A stretch of DNA of 64,000 nt from Paradesertivirga superstes (GTDB lineage Bacteria > Bacteroidota > Bacteroidia > Sphingobacteriales > Sphingobacteriaceae), in contig NZ_JBBJCN010000005.1 in NCBI RefSeq assembly GCF_037622515.1, positions 186,001-250,000 of the forward strand, read 5' to 3'. Shown here piece by piece: positions 62,826 to 64,000 of the stretch (positions are counted from its first letter, which is position 1; each line of letters starts with the position of its first letter). A model generated the notes under the pieces. That model was not told the origin of the DNA and searched no databases. It saw only the letters and a list, made by a program, of their open reading frames with translations. A program made the translations under genes and the position numbers.

Positions 62826-64000
62826 TTAATTGCCGATTCTTTTCAGATCGCGCTTTCTTAACCAGCCTTTGGTGATCTGGCCTGAAGTATTAAAGAATAC
62901 CACATAAATGTAGCCGTTTTTCTCATCTAATGCAGTGAGTTCTGCATTGTTCCAGTGAACAAGATGAGCGGTTCTTCGGGTATTAGCATCGGGTTGTGAA
63001 TAAAAAAAAGCCTTATTTACTGCAAGTGTATACTTTTTCCTTTCCGGAATTTTGGGCGGATCGGTATCTGTACTTCCCAGTGGCCTTTCTAATGAGGTAT
63101 CTATTTTAGAGTCTCCTGTGCCCGCTTCATCATCAGCAGGGACCTCTTCAGATGGCTGATCTTCAGTCGTGTTAGTGCTGTCACTAAGCTTAATTGAATC
63201 TCTTCGGGCTACGGCACGTGCGGTGCGCTCCCTTATAGCCGCCAGATCTTTTTCTTTTTTTTCTTTATCACTCAGTGTACTTGAATCAGCCGTGTTCACA
63301 CTATCTATAGCCATGGTATTTAGATCCTCAGTGCTCTGGCTGTCCCGGTTTAACAAGGAATACGCTGCAAATACTCCGAGGCCTGCAAGTAAAATCAGTA
63401 AAGTAAAAAACACGGGTTTCGATATGCTTACTGAGGATTTGCCTGCGACCGTGTACATTTCCCCCTCACGTTGTTCTTTTTGTATAGCTGCAAGTCCGGG
63501 CGTTATACTTGCTGCATCCTGGTACTGCAATAACAAGGCATTTAACCGGTCAACTTCACTTTGTAATACAGCAACACTTTCTGCGTCGTCCCCGGGACCT
63601 TTAATATGCATGGTGCTATGAGATATTATGGCTTCATGAAGTTCCAGTCCGTCTTTGAATCGATTCTCAGGTTTCTTTTCAAGACATTTAGCAAGTACCC
63701 CAAGTAACCACGCAGGAACCTGCATCTCGCTTTCTTTTTTGTGCTGAGGCCAGTTTTCAGGCAAATGTTTTTTTCGTAGCTCCAATACATTAGGAACAGG
63801 GGTTTCCATATGTGAAACCATAACCATATTTCTTGAGGTTTCCCCATTGTCATTTAATGGAAAGGGGACCACCCCTGCAAGGAGCTCAAAAAGAATTACG
63901 CCGAAGCTGTATACATCTGTCTGGAAAAGCATTTTGCCATCGTTCTGTTCCGGAGCCATAAATTCTATGGCCCCGGCATGACGCAAGCTGCTGCGACGCT
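62826..64000 (-). CDS. Membrane-anchored Ser/Thr protein kinase with C-terminal SH3-like domain (5' end outside window)
   Basis: The C-terminal 390 residues of a eukaryote-like kinase. The frame is open to the right edge. It begins within the activation segment (LRHAGAIEFMAPEQ), followed by the F-helix region DVYSFGVILFELLAG and the end of the kinase domain near KCLEKKPENRF. A coiled region, a single membrane helix (PVFFTLLILLAGLGVFAAYSLL), a Ser/Thr/Asp-rich linker and a C-terminal SH3-like domain (AFFYSQPDANTRRTAHL, KGWLRKRDLKR) follow. The ATP-binding lobe and catalytic HRD are outside the window. Likely an envelope-facing sensor, with the SH3-like end in the periplasm. Confidence 0.88.
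   Translation of the reverse strand, partial: RRSSLRHAGAIEFMAPEQNDGKMLFQTDVYSFGVILFELLAGVVPFPLNDNGETSRNMVMVSHMETPVPNVLELRKKHLPENWPQHKKESEMQVPAWLLGVLAKCLEKKPENRFKDGLELHEAIISHSTMHIKGPGDDAESVAVLQSEVDRLNALLLQYQDAASITPGLAAIQKEQREGEMYTVAGKSSVSISKPVFFTLLILLAGLGVFAAYSLLNRDSQSTEDLNTMAIDSVNTADSSTLSDKEKKEKDLAAIRERTARAVARRDSIKLSDSTNTTEDQPSEEVPADDEAGTGDSKIDTSLERPLGSTDTDPPKIPERKKYTLAVNKAFFYSQPDANTRRTAHLVHWNNAELTALDEKNGYIYVVFFNTSGQITKGWLRKRDLKRIGN

Overview
The window looks like chromosome of a Sphingobacteriaceae-type Bacteroidota, Pedobacter- or Mucilaginibacter-like. This is inferred from gene content and style. There is a SusC/Oar-like outer-membrane barrel next to a GLPGLI protein, a DksA-like protein of the 'CRETGKLI' type, an IleS-DksA-like-LspA operon, GH29 and GH2 glycosidases, many PAS histidine kinases, and -7 elements of the TAnnTTTG type. 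GC content looks moderate, around 40 percent. No rRNA, tRNA, CRISPR array or transposase was seen.

Region 1 (1-9753, all minus strand) is a restriction/defence island. In transcription order it holds a complete type I system hsdM-hsdS-hsdR, then a PD-(D/E)XK Mrr-like nuclease, an unrecognised 219-residue protein, and an N-6 adenine methylase-like protein with an N-terminal HARE-HTH-like domain and a C-terminal specificity-like domain. The last gene runs off the left edge and has an atypical catalytic motif.

Region 2 (9754-17965) is gene-poor and repeat-rich. It holds a SIMPL-domain lipoprotein gene broken by two apparent frameshifts and a second lipoprotein gene broken in its signal peptide. 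Several families of non-coding repeats follow: unit A in six copies, unit B in three, unit C in two, unit D in two, plus two long inverted repeats. Two real genes are embedded among them, an alpha-L-fucosidase and an exported protein-L-isoaspartate methyltransferase.

Region 3 (17966-34921) is mostly core. It holds an outer-membrane beta-barrel gene with its GLPGLI partner, heme A synthase, the ileS/dksA-like/lspA operon, an RND/MMPL exporter, a diacylglycerol kinase-type gene overlapping recO, a lone receiver, serS, rsmI and a PH-SHOCT protein.

Region 4 (34925-49666) starts with lnt. It continues with a sugar-utilisation cluster: a LacI-type regulator with a candidate operator, an SSS symporter, a YghZ-like aldo/keto reductase and a GH2 beta-galactosidase ending in a terminator. 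The minus strand then carries mocA-xdhC (molybdoenzyme maturation), copA-CDF-HMA (metal export) and a type II NADH dehydrogenase.

Region 5 (49835-62583) is a dense signalling cluster of three hybrid-free PAS histidine kinases, three receivers (one NarL-type), a CheB-CheR-PAS fusion, a stand-alone CheB with a cysteine-rich C-terminus, a DUF3606-like protein, and a small unnamed module that occurs both free and fused to a kinase. No CheA or chemoreceptor gene is visible. The right edge cuts a membrane-anchored Ser/Thr kinase with a C-terminal SH3-like domain.
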